Shown here: piece after piece, positions 18,120-25,724 of the stretch | Layout: the number at the start of each line of letters is the position of its first letter | How positions within the stretch are numbered: the stretch's first letter is position 1 | DNA from: Cymbomonas tetramitiformis | Lineage: Eukaryota > Chlorophyta > Pyramimonadophyceae > Pyramimonadales > Pyramimonadaceae | Direction: 5' to 3' | Assembly (NCBI GenBank): GCA_001247695.2 | Contig: LGRX02034673.1 | Location: 121,312-185,311, forward strand | DNA length: 64,000 nt | Made by a program: the position numbers and the translations under genes | The notes under the pieces: model-generated | The model's input: only the letters and a program-made list of their open reading frames with translations | Told to the model about the DNA's origin: nothing | The model's database searches: none

Positions 18120-19470
18120 GATTTTCAAACAACTCCTTATCTTGGTCAGCACGACCCGTGGCTTGACGTATCATTTCTGTGATTGGGTCATAGACCGGCA
18201 CTTCTTTTAACGGTTTTTGTTCTATAGGACTCAATCCTAATTTTTCACGTATGTAATTCTTCTCGCCTAAGCTTTCTTTGACACCCATGACATTCATAAA
18301 ATCAGTGAAGTTCACGTTGGGAGTTTCTGATAATAAAATTGGTTCTAATAGACCTTGAGTGGTCCTAAAGATACGTTCGTCGTCATTATCAGTCGGAGTA
18401 TAATATCCCAAATAACCACCTAGAGCTGAACCCGTCATAGCGTTGGCGAAGCCGTAACGAGATCTTGCTGTACTGACCCGCGTAGACTCTGGTCCATCTG
18501 AATACATTTGTTCCACACTGTGTAATTTTGTCAGACTGTTTTCCGTACCTACCTTTGGATTGACATGTACGATATCGTAATTGCTCTTGGGATGTGGCTT
18601 TAACCGGGCTGGTAATGACACCAGGTCACCTTCCGTTGAGTACAACATTTGTTTCTCAGTGGGAGTGTTCATCGGTTCTTGTAAAGGATTTATTGCTGGG
18701 TTGAAATGATGCCCTTCTACGTTGTTAACTTCCGATATGTAATTGCTTTGACCACCACCGTTACTATGCCCGGTAACCGATAACTTATACCCACCGTATT
18801 TCATTTTGACATCGTCAAATCGTTGTTGTGCTTCTTGATATCTTGATGTGCTACGTTGTTGTTTCATCAATGTCAAAAGGTTGACATACCAATCTTCTAC
18901 GTTTTGTCCACGTGAGATGTCCTGGGCAAGAGTGTTCAGACTTCCAAATTCTGCATCAGAGCCTCGATATGCAATAATGACGTCTTGACTTTTAGGATTG
19001 ACCAACGTTGTAGAGTTTCTACCCGACAAACTTCGGTCTACGTAATAACCCGGAAGTCCTTTCATGATACCTTTTAGACGTGCTTTATCACCATAGCTAT
19101 ATGCATACGAAACATCTGATGCTCGTGCATATTTCGTTTGTGTAGAATCGTCCTTAGATGTGATGTTAGGACCAAAGACTTTGTTTAAAGCGGTACTTGG
19201 CAATTTGATTGCGTCTTGGCTTAAGACATTCAGCAAATTGGAGGTGTCCCTTTGTGTATACTTGTCAACATCGTTAGGTTTCATGATTGGTTTACTCTTG
19301 ACTGTGACCATAGATTTGAAAGGTGCATTGCTGTTGTCAGACCTATTACGCGAAATCGGACCATGTATTTGTTTTTCATCTTTATCGGCATCAATAGAAT
19401 TACTAAAAGAACTGGTTGACGGACGACAGTAAGCATTGGACTGATAGCTTTGATTACAAGGAACTTGCAT
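18106..19470 (-). CDS. Class-3-lipase-like protein, 454 aa
   Basis: An alpha/beta-hydrolase of lipase class 3 type follows a ~110-residue polar N-terminal region. Candidate catalytic residues are Ser236 in the GHSNG nucleophile elbow, Asp282 in STEGDLVSLP and His317 in LTKLHSVEQ. The DVIIAYRGSD strand also fits. Lipases occur in several PLVs and could aid entry or exit through host membranes. The C-terminal ~100 residues are extra. The final codons (QKGG then TAA) are formed by the palindrome arm, so the 3' end of this gene was shaped by that repeat. Confidence 0.75.
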   Translation of the reverse strand: MQVPCNQSYQSNAYCRPSTSSFSNSIDADKDEKQIHGPISRNRSDNSNAPFKSMVTVKSKPIMKPNDVDKYTQRDTSNLLNVLSQDAIKLPSTALNKVFGPNITSKDDSTQTKYARASDVSYAYSYGDKARLKGIMKGLPGYYVDRSLSGRNSTTLVNPKSQDVIIAYRGSDAEFGSLNTLAQDISRGQNVEDWYVNLLTLMKQQRSTSRYQEAQQRFDDVKMKYGGYKLSVTGHSNGGGQSNYISEVNNVEGHHFNPAINPLQEPMNTPTEKQMLYSTEGDLVSLPARLKPHPKSNYDIVHVNPKVGTENSLTKLHSVEQMYSDGPESTRVSTARSRYGFANAMTGSALGGYLGYYTPTDNDDERIFRTTQGLLEPILLSETPNVNFTDFMNVMGVKESLGEKNYIREKLGLSPIEQKPLKEVPVYDPITEMIRQATGRADQDKELFENQKGG

Positions 19471-19475
19471 TACTA

Positions 19476-20120
19476 TTAAGGAGTTTTTGATTTGGGTGCT
19501 AAATCGGCTCCAATTACATAATTTATTCCTTTTTGGAAAGGACTTGCAGGTGCAGGCGGCGGGACTTGACTTCGAGTTGTCCTCGTTGAGGATGCTTGTC
19601 CAGCAAATATTCTTGGCGACGCCATTTCACGTAATTTTAATGATTCTGCGACTGCGAGTTTCATTTGTTTACCCTCCCCAGTAATCTTAGCTTCAGGAGT
19701 GCTTGGTAATAAATCTTTGGATGCATCTGCGACCATGGCGTCTCGGTCTTGAGCGTCTTTGGCAATACGCTGCAACGCTTGATTATTGATATCGTCTTGT
19801 GTCATTGTCAACATAGGATTCATTGTCATCATAGAATTAGGCATGGTTATATTAATACCACTGCTATAGTCCTGAATATCTCTCACTAATGCATTGGTAT
19901 TCATCCCTGAATCTCTCAGAGTGTTGTAGAATACCGCACTGTTTTGTGAGGGCATCGTTATCACGTAGTTGCTTTTAGCAAGTTTACCATATCCTCGGAA
20001 CAGCGTGTCGGAACTTGAGCCATTGGCAATTCCCATCATTTTCATACAATTACGTCTTCCGACCTCATCGGTCAATATTGTTCTCATTAAAGTAAAACAG
20101 AAAAAAACAGCAGCATTCAA
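19476..20120 (-). CDS. Hypothetical PLV protein, 214 aa
   Basis: It runs 5 bases upstream of the lipase gene in the same direction. It has a Met/Asn-rich middle (NITMPNSMMTMNPMLTM) and a Pro-rich C-terminus (QVPPPAPASPFQKG). The start at 20120 gives a hydrophobic MNAAVFFCFTL leader, while an internal ATG at 20087 (MRTILTDEVGRRN) is an equally plausible start. There is no family that I recognise. Its place in the virion gene block suggests a structural or assembly role. Confidence 0.5.
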   Translation of the reverse strand: MNAAVFFCFTLMRTILTDEVGRRNCMKMMGIANGSSSDTLFRGYGKLAKSNYVITMPSQNSAVFYNTLRDSGMNTNALVRDIQDYSSGINITMPNSMMTMNPMLTMTQDDINNQALQRIAKDAQDRDAMVADASKDLLPSTPEAKITGEGKQMKLAVAESLKLREMASPRIFAGQASSTRTTRSQVPPPAPASPFQKGINYVIGADLAPKSKTP

Positions 20121-20133
20121 AGAATGTTGCCCG

Positions 20134-20307
20134 TTATTTACTATTGCTAGTTCCGGTATGGTGATTTACTGGTGCATGGTTATTGGGGGCGACAATCGCT
20201 ATACGTCCAAAACGACGCAGTTGACCTTTCGATTTGCAATATCTTCGTGCACCTAAGTTGCGTCCTTTGGGCGGTTTAGGTTTGAAACCGCAATAAGCTT
20301 TGGTCAT
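20134..20307 (-). CDS. Small basic protein, 57 aa
   Basis: This short frame starts MTKAYCGFKPKPPKGRNLGA and is very basic (about 13 Lys/Arg in the first 35 residues). It ends in TAA 13 bases before the next gene. A TATATATATATAA run lies directly before the ATG, as for the other virion genes. It could be a DNA-condensing core peptide. This is inference from charge and size. Confidence 0.6.
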   Translation of the reverse strand: MTKAYCGFKPKPPKGRNLGARRYCKSKGQLRRFGRIAIVAPNNHAPVNHHTGTSNSK

Positions 20308-20322
20308 TGTTATATATATATA

Positions 20323-21636
20323 TTACGATCTTCTTTTTTTCAACAGTTTAATCTCTGGGTCTGGGATATCGACAAACTCATTCTCTTCCGACTTGTCATA
20401 GAATATTAATTGATATTTACGCTTACTTTTTCTAGACCGATTGAGCTTAAGGTATCCTTTCAAAGTCTTTTGATAGTTTGGCGATTTCTTATCGCTAATG
20501 AACACATTAACTTCATAATCATCATAGTTCCTAGATGTCTTGGAATCGGTATTACCTTCTATACCCTCTTTCTTCAACGCACGCTCAGATTTTGCAGCCT
20601 GTTTGCTTTCACTATCGGTTTTCGTACTACGGGTCTCTTTGGATGGTTTAGAAACGGGTCCTTGAACCTCTTTCAGTTCTCTTGGTTTGTATTGTCGGCT
20701 TAAGGTATCCCCGTCACCGTCCTCTATCACGAAAGACAATCCCTTTCTACTTCGCACCTTGTATATCTGCGTAGACCATGTTTGACTCTCTTTGTCAAAC
20801 GTCTTCTTAGTCACACGTAATCGCACACGGTCACCTGGCTTAATGTCTAATTTCTGTAGTAGTTTGGCAGTCTCGTTGCGTTTCAACAAGACACTTCTGA
20901 TAACACGATTTTTATTCATATCATCAGGAGGAGTATCGTTGATATTACCTTGATTCACCGTTTCATTGTAATTCTCAACAACGGAATCTAAATAGTCGAC
21001 CCAATTAGATTTACCGGTTCTAGCTTCGTTGAATTTAAATCTCCGTTTTAATGTCTTGTTAAACCGCTCGATTTTCCCTTGACGAGAGTGGTCCTCAGCT
21101 TGAGATGTGTAATGTTTGATACCTTTCTCTTTCAACAATGCTTGAACTGGTTTGTTCGTAAACTCGCTGCCTAAATCTGTTGTAAGAGTGTCCATTTTGG
21201 TTTCGCTTATCAATCGTCTCATGGCAGGGACGATGCCCTCCACATCTTCCTGTCTTTTATTGTTTTTATCTCTGACAGTCTTGGATTTCAAAGCAATTGC
21301 GTAGGCCTTATTACTATTGATATTGATTCCTGTCAGAATTACGGCGTAACCTTTGTTTACCGACTTATCTCGAGGTATGAACGCCAGGTCGGCTTGTATA
21401 GAAACCTTGTCAGCGGGTCCATATATTGGAAAGTAATCTTTACGATTTACCCTTTTAGGCTGTGATAAAAGTTGTGATGTCTCAGTCTTGGAAATAGCAG
21501 CCTTGACCTGAGATTCTGTGACCTTGTAACCTTGTGCCTTAAGCTTCTTGGTAAATGCATTGGCACTAGATTGACCAAACTTTGGGTCTAAAAATAACTC
21601 TTGAAGTCTACTCTCAGATAGCGGTTTACTCGTCAT
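20323..21636 (-). CDS. Retroviral-type (rve) integrase, 437 aa
   Basis: The catalytic core carries Asp83 (SIQADLAFI), Asp154 (LTTDLGSEF) and Glu190 (GKIERFNKTL), a D,D-35-E spacing as in Polinton and retroviral integrases. The N-terminal region is helical, and the C-terminal part has an SH3/chromo-like basic segment followed by a charged tail. I chose the ATG at 21636 (MTSKPLSESR) because a TATATAATAG stretch precedes it; the frame is open 31 codons further. It would insert the linear PLV genome, giving the 6-bp duplication seen. Confidence 0.9.
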   Translation of the reverse strand: MTSKPLSESRLQELFLDPKFGQSSANAFTKKLKAQGYKVTESQVKAAISKTETSQLLSQPKRVNRKDYFPIYGPADKVSIQADLAFIPRDKSVNKGYAVILTGININSNKAYAIALKSKTVRDKNNKRQEDVEGIVPAMRRLISETKMDTLTTDLGSEFTNKPVQALLKEKGIKHYTSQAEDHSRQGKIERFNKTLKRRFKFNEARTGKSNWVDYLDSVVENYNETVNQGNINDTPPDDMNKNRVIRSVLLKRNETAKLLQKLDIKPGDRVRLRVTKKTFDKESQTWSTQIYKVRSRKGLSFVIEDGDGDTLSRQYKPRELKEVQGPVSKPSKETRSTKTDSESKQAAKSERALKKEGIEGNTDSKTSRNYDDYEVNVFISDKKSPNYQKTLKGYLKLNRSRKSKRKYQLIFYDKSEENEFVDIPDPEIKLLKKRRS

Positions 21637-21732
21637 ACTATATAATAGTCTTACATATAGTATACGATGACTTAACAAATAACTTACACCAAGCACGCAG
21701 TCTGATTGTTGTGGCGACCTATCAATCAATTC

Positions 21733-21806
21733 AAAAAGGTGGCAAATTAGGTCATATTATGGATATATATAAGATAATGGGAATATGACCTAAAGTGCCA
21801 CCTTTT
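21733..21806 (+). repeat. PLV palindrome copy 6
   Basis: It lies between the divergent integrase (start 21636) and methyltransferase (start 21980) genes. Its spacer reads ATGGATATATATAAG and the first arm has CAAATTAG. Confidence 0.9.
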
Positions 21807-21864
21807 GATTTTCCCGTGTCATCATTTTTTTTCGTAACGTACCTTAATGGCGACCTATCAATTC

Positions 21865-21939
21865 AAAAAAGGTGGCTAATTAGGTCATATTATGGTTATA
21901 TATAAGATAATGAGAATATGACCTAAAGTGCCACCTTTT
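21865..21939 (+). repeat. PLV palindrome copy 7
   Basis: This is the second copy in the same divergent intergenic region, 41 bases before the methyltransferase ATG. It probably arose by duplication of copy 6 or the reverse. Confidence 0.9.
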
Positions 21940-21979
21940 GATTTCCCCGTGTCATTATTTCTTTTCTTAACGTACCTTA

Positions 21980-22690
21980 ATGGCGACCCAGATATTTAAC
22001 GCAGATTGTTTCGATATCTTACCGAACATCGACGCACACTCTGTTGACTTAGTTATCTTAGACCTACCTTACAATCAAACTGCGTGCAAGTTCGATAAGC
22101 AAATAATTGATTTAGATAAGTTATGGACTCAGCTGAAACGGGTCGGTAAGCCACGCACTGCATATGTATTCTTTTGCACGACTCGGTTCGGACATAAGTT
22201 AATATCCAGCAACGAAAATATGTTCCGATATGATATTGTTTGGCAGAAAACAGTCAGTTCTGGGTTTTATCATTGCAATCAGATGCCACTACGCAGTCAC
22301 GAGATGATGTATGTTTTCTATGATAAGTTACCGACCTACAATCCACAAATGACTGACGGTAAACCGTATACACGTGTTCCAGGCCGACGCACTGAATTGT
22401 ACACTGGAAACAGTCCGAGAATTAACACAATATCGGACGGGAAACGATTTCCGAAGTCTGTAATAACTATTGCGAACGGTAATCACAAAAGTAAACATCC
22501 TACAGCAAAGCCTTATGGTATATTAGAGTGGACTGTTAAAACTTATTCCAATGAAAATGATATAGTATTGGACCCTTTTATGGGTATCGGTACGGTCGGT
22601 ACGGTATGCAGGAATACTCAACGCAGCTTTATTGGGATTGAAATAGATAAGAAATATTATGCTGAAGCTAATCAATTGTTATTTTTATGA
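21980..22690 (+). CDS. DNA N6-adenine (or N4-cytosine) methyltransferase, 236 aa
   Basis: The catalytic motif is DLPY at residues 28-31, a DPPY variant, in VDLVILDLPYNQ. The SAM-binding FxGxG-like motif, DPFMGIGTVGTVC, lies near residue ~197 close to the C-terminus, so the motif order is catalytic first, as in beta-class enzymes. The central HPTAKP element is typical of the family. It would methylate PLV or host DNA, perhaps as protection against restriction. It is transcribed divergently from the integrase. Confidence 0.85.
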   Translation: MATQIFNADCFDILPNIDAHSVDLVILDLPYNQTACKFDKQIIDLDKLWTQLKRVGKPRTAYVFFCTTRFGHKLISSNENMFRYDIVWQKTVSSGFYHCNQMPLRSHEMMYVFYDKLPTYNPQMTDGKPYTRVPGRRTELYTGNSPRINTISDGKRFPKSVITIANGNHKSKHPTAKPYGILEWTVKTYSNENDIVLDPFMGIGTVGTVCRNTQRSFIGIEIDKKYYAEANQLLFL

Positions 22691-22887
22691 TATGTAAAGT
22701 GATTGTTATCACAGCAGGTATGCTCGGACCGTGCTCGGATGTTCACTGCAGGTCAAGCAAGTCACAGCAAACTTACTACACAAAGTCTACTGGATATCAC
22801 AAACTTGTAAAAATAAGAGTCCTTAGAGTGTTCTGTTCAACGGATTTCGGATAATTCTAAGGTGCAAAGGCTAAATATTGTCAGCAT

Positions 22888-23502
22888 CTAGTATTTCTTG
22901 CCACTGTTGTCTAAGAAAGATGCAAAATACAAAAACATCAAAGTGAGGCCATAGATAATCTCAGCAAAGATCAGAGTCACCAGCTCTGCCGCATGTTTGG
23001 TCACGAATGCTAAAACAGCAGTTGTCCCAACGCAAAACGGGTTGATTGAGTTGAAAGCATTTCCACATTCGAGCTGACGGTGCACCCAGTGCGTGCAGAA
23101 AATAACAGTTCCACACCACAAAGTAGCCAGAACAGACAGGAACAACAGTTTCACCCACAGTCCCTGTTTGCGAATCCAACGTTCAAAGAACCCGGCATCC
23201 GACTCCGGATTGGCTGCACTTTCGGCAAATTGTTCGGCATCCGGCAAGTCAGCGATATCTAACTTCACTACGTTCCCCCACGGTGCACTCCTGTGATATC
23301 CAGCTTGAACGATATGAAACCAAGAGTAATAAACTCCCTTCTTTTTGCCCCGTTTGGAGTACACAGATTTCACTCTGTCCAGATCCTGCGGACGAATTGG
23401 TTTCCCAAACACCGGGTCTCGCTCGATGCGAAGTTTGGTGCCACGTGGGGAAGTCAGCTGCTCGTCGCCGTCACTCACTGCACGGACACAAGACACACCC
23501 AC
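22888..23502 (-). CDS. Membrane protein of the cargo block, 204 aa
   Basis: The first ~115 residues are polar and basic. The C-terminal half has about three hydrophobic segments: LWVKLLFLSVLATLWCGTVI, FCVGTTAVLAFVTKHAAEL and VTLIFAEIIYGLTLMFLYF. I do not recognise a family. The start is uncertain, since the first codons lie over a CCGTGCAG that could be a splice acceptor. The GC-rich codon use differs from PLV core genes. Confidence 0.5.
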   Translation of the reverse strand: MGVSCVRAVSDGDEQLTSPRGTKLRIERDPVFGKPIRPQDLDRVKSVYSKRGKKKGVYYSWFHIVQAGYHRSAPWGNVVKLDIADLPDAEQFAESAANPESDAGFFERWIRKQGLWVKLLFLSVLATLWCGTVIFCTHWVHRQLECGNAFNSINPFCVGTTAVLAFVTKHAAELVTLIFAEIIYGLTLMFLYFASFLDNSGKKY

Positions 23503-23648
23503 GAATTGTTAGAGAGGTAAGAAAACAAAGCAGAACATAAACGGGCGACATGCGGGCAAGATGCGGGCGACATACTTGTAAAAGTAAAAAGGTAAAGAAA
23601 AGTGGAAGGCCTGCACAAAGCACAATAAAACACGTCAGTGCTTACCGC

Positions 23649-24776
23649 TTAAAAGCCAAGTTCTTTGTTGGGGTCTTCTGCCACATACTCGCTTGGAGAA
23701 CCAGAACGCGAGGAGTCGTCAGAGCCAAGGGATATTGCTGCTAACTCCTTTTCGGTATCGGCAGTAACGCCGTCAAAACTGGGGAGGTCAATGTCACGCT
23801 CCTCGTAATATGCTACCTTATCACAAAGGTCTTTCAATTCGCGATCACGCTCAGTCAGTCTACTTCGCAAATTCGGAACAATGATGCGAAACTCAACCAG
23901 CTCATCGTTCAGAAGTGTGAGCTCGCTCGCATGCTTGTCAGTCAGAGTTTTCAGTTCAGTCGCATGCAGCACGGATTTGGCTGTTACGTTCTCTCGTGAG
24001 ACAGTCAGTTGTTCCTGAAGTGATGAAAGACTCTCTTCAGCTGCGACCTTCGCATCCGTTGCGGTCTCCAGCTCAGCTTCAAGCTGGGAAATCCGCTTGT
24101 TCAACTCAATTGTTGTGTCAAACGAAGTGGTATGAGACGCGTCAGAGTCAGCTTTTCCCTTGCCTTTGACAGACAAAAGTTGCTGTGGTGAGTGACGAGG
24201 AGCATTGGGCTCCTTATACTCAGGTAAGTCTTCAGATTCGCTCGCATCAGAGATTGAAAAAGAGACTGTGTGCAAGCTGTTCAAACGCTTGTTTTCAACT
24301 GTCAAATAGTCAGTCAGCGACTTCTCCGCACTCGCAGTCAAGTTTTTCGCCTCAGTCACACTCGCAGCGACATTCGCATCTGCAGTGGTATTAGGGACAC
24401 ACGAGGATTCTAAATTGGCAGCACTTTGCTTCAGCAACGAAGCTTTCACTAGCACAGAGATCTTTCCTACTCTGACGCTGTAGATCCGCGAGTCATTCGC
24501 TCCTACAAGGTCTTGAAATAAAGGCTTGGCACGCTTCGGATTAAGAAGCGGCATGCAGAGCAAGAAATGCGGTTCCGAACAAAACGGATTCTGTGTGCTG
24601 GCCGTCCGTTTGCAACGGACTATGTTCCCACGCTTATCCTTCAACCAAGCACAACACTGAGCTGGTGCGGCGACACCGCTGCGAATTGACTCCGGTGGGC
24701 TGAAGTTCTTCGTGTACGGCCACTCTGAGCCAACTGTGGGACACTTAACAAAGTAATCATCGCGGGAGATGCACAT
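23649..24776 (-). CDS. Coiled-coil protein with N-terminal zinc-like motif, 375 aa
   Basis: Residues ~40-75 contain CCAWLKDKRGNIVRC followed by FCSEPHF, giving a C-x(n)-C-x(n)-C-x3-H pattern reminiscent of small zinc motifs. Residues ~225-330 form a strong coiled coil (ISQLEAELETATDAKVAAEE, LNDELVEFRI, LRSRLTERDRELKDLCDKV). The tail is Ser/acidic. There is no family that I recognise. The stop is followed after three bases by GTAAGC, so a 3' intron or splicing to the next frame is possible but does not give a continuous reading frame. Confidence 0.55.
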   Translation of the reverse strand: MCISRDDYFVKCPTVGSEWPYTKNFSPPESIRSGVAAPAQCCAWLKDKRGNIVRCKRTASTQNPFCSEPHFLLCMPLLNPKRAKPLFQDLVGANDSRIYSVRVGKISVLVKASLLKQSAANLESSCVPNTTADANVAASVTEAKNLTASAEKSLTDYLTVENKRLNSLHTVSFSISDASESEDLPEYKEPNAPRHSPQQLLSVKGKGKADSDASHTTSFDTTIELNKRISQLEAELETATDAKVAAEESLSSLQEQLTVSRENVTAKSVLHATELKTLTDKHASELTLLNDELVEFRIIVPNLRSRLTERDRELKDLCDKVAYYEERDIDLPSFDGVTADTEKELAAISLGSDDSSRSGSPSEYVAEDPNKELGF

Positions 24777-25318
24777 TTTTCAGTACCTTGGAGCGTTGGA
24801 GGAGTACTAACAGTTTATAAGTGGTGCGCGAAATGCTACTGGAACAGTGCTGTTGAAACTTTAAAAACAAGATTGTCTTTGACTTTCGTAGTAACAAGTC
24901 AGCATATGTACAGATTCTGTAAAATATCAAGATAGCATTGCCACATGGCAATCGTCACGTGCATTCGCGGTATTAGTACCTTGTCAACCTCCAATAAGGC
25001 TCTTCCGGAGCTGCTTCTGGCCGTATCGCGGTGCTTCCACGCTCCAGCGGCACTCCCCTTAGATTTCTTCCGGACGTCTCCCGGACCTCTTTCGGTCCAC
25101 GTACAGCACTAATAGCCAGTCACACACCAGCACACTTTAAACCGTTACAGGTCCGGAAGAGGACGTGGACGAACCGGTACAAGAGGTGAAGAAGGTTTTT
25201 TGTGACGAAAAAAAAATAAATGAGCAGCAGATTTCGGCGATTTTCGACCCCATTTAGGGGGGTCAGTACAGGCGATTTTCGCACGATTTTCGCACGGTTT
25301 TTCCGCGGGTATATCATG
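24777..25318. other. Gene-poor GC-rich stretch
   Basis: No gene is supportable. It contains CCGGA-rich sequence and a short repeat of GCGATTTTCG (near 25230, 25272). It ends at palindrome copy 8. Confidence 0.4.
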
Positions 25319-25393
25319 AAAAAGGTGGCACTTTAGGTCATATTCTCATTATCTTATATATATCCATAATATGACCTAATGTGCCACCTTTTT
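25319..25393 (-). repeat. PLV palindrome copy 8
   Basis: It lies between the divergent cargo gene (start 24776) and the plus-strand gene at 25495, with inner blocks CACTTTAG and CTAATGTG. Confidence 0.9.
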
Positions 25394-25400
25394 GGCGAAC

Positions 25401-25470
25401 TACTTAAAGAACGCACAAAGTACTTAAAGAACGCACAAAGTACTTAAAGAACGCAATTGACTTAAAGATT
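25401..25470 (+). promoter_or_regulatory. Triplicated ACTTAAAG promoter region
   Basis: The 20-base unit TACTTAAAGAACGCACAAAG occurs at 25401, 25421 and, truncated, at 25441. A fourth ACTTAAAGATTAAAAT at 25460 lies 35 bases before the ATG at 25495. The repeated motif suggests a strengthened promoter for the replication gene cluster. Confidence 0.65.
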
Positions 25471-25494
25471 AAAATCTAAGTATATATCAATAGA

Positions 25495-25683
25495 ATGGCC
25501 TTGACCGATGCTCAAAAACGTGCCAAAAAGAAGTATAGGGAGACCCATGTTGAACAAACACGAGCTTTGAATAGAAAACATCAAAAGACTTGGTATGATA
25601 CTCACAAAGATGAGCACAATATTAAAATGAAAGAATACATGAGGAAAAAAAGGTCTCAAAGATCTGAAAATGAACCATTATAA
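25495..25683 (+). CDS. Small basic helical protein, 62 aa
   Basis: The protein MALTDAQKRAKKKYRETHVE to SENEPL is highly charged and helical, with many Lys/Arg and little hydrophobic content. It may bind nucleic acid. The upstream ACTTAAAG element and its place 41 bases before the primase-helicase gene suggest expression with the replication genes. I recognise no family beyond its general resemblance to short basic proteins common in viruses. Confidence 0.65.
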   Translation: MALTDAQKRAKKKYRETHVEQTRALNRKHQKTWYDTHKDEHNIKMKEYMRKKRSQRSENEPL

Positions 25684-25687
25684 ACAA

Positions 25688-25703
25688 GCTTAAAGATTAA
25701 AAT
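25688..25703 (+). promoter_or_regulatory. ACTTAAAG-type promoter of the primase-helicase gene
   Basis: GCTTAAAGATTAAAAT lies 36 bases before the ATG at 25725, followed by TATATATAAG nearer the start. The core CTTAAAGATTAAAAT is identical to the element before 25495. Confidence 0.6.
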
Positions 25704-25724
25704 ATATGGTATATATAAGTATAC

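Larger units (their letters stand above)
21711..21990 (+). repeat. Tandem duplication of palindrome plus gene start
   Basis: GGCGACC-containing blocks begin at 21711, 21847 and 21980, about 133-136 bases apart, each following the same flank (CCACCTTTTGATTT...CGTACCTTAATGGCGACC for the last two). The real methyltransferase ATG is the last copy. The middle copy creates a ten-codon frame that ends in the palindrome arm (MATYQFKKGG, TAA at 21877-21879). Confidence 0.75.
22691..25318. other. GC-rich cargo block in the PLV
   Basis: Base composition rises compared with the PLV on both sides. The block holds two minus-strand genes of unknown type, long untranslated gaps and none of the AT promoter runs seen before other PLV genes. 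No target duplication or terminal repeat of its own is evident at its edges. The left 197 bases (22691-22887) have no gene. It may be captured host or foreign DNA. Confidence 0.5.

Noticed and set aside
23479..23645. Intron joining the two cargo-block genes
   Set aside because: GTAAGC and CCGTGCAG borders exist on the minus strand, but the upstream frame stops before the donor, so splicing does not extend the protein.
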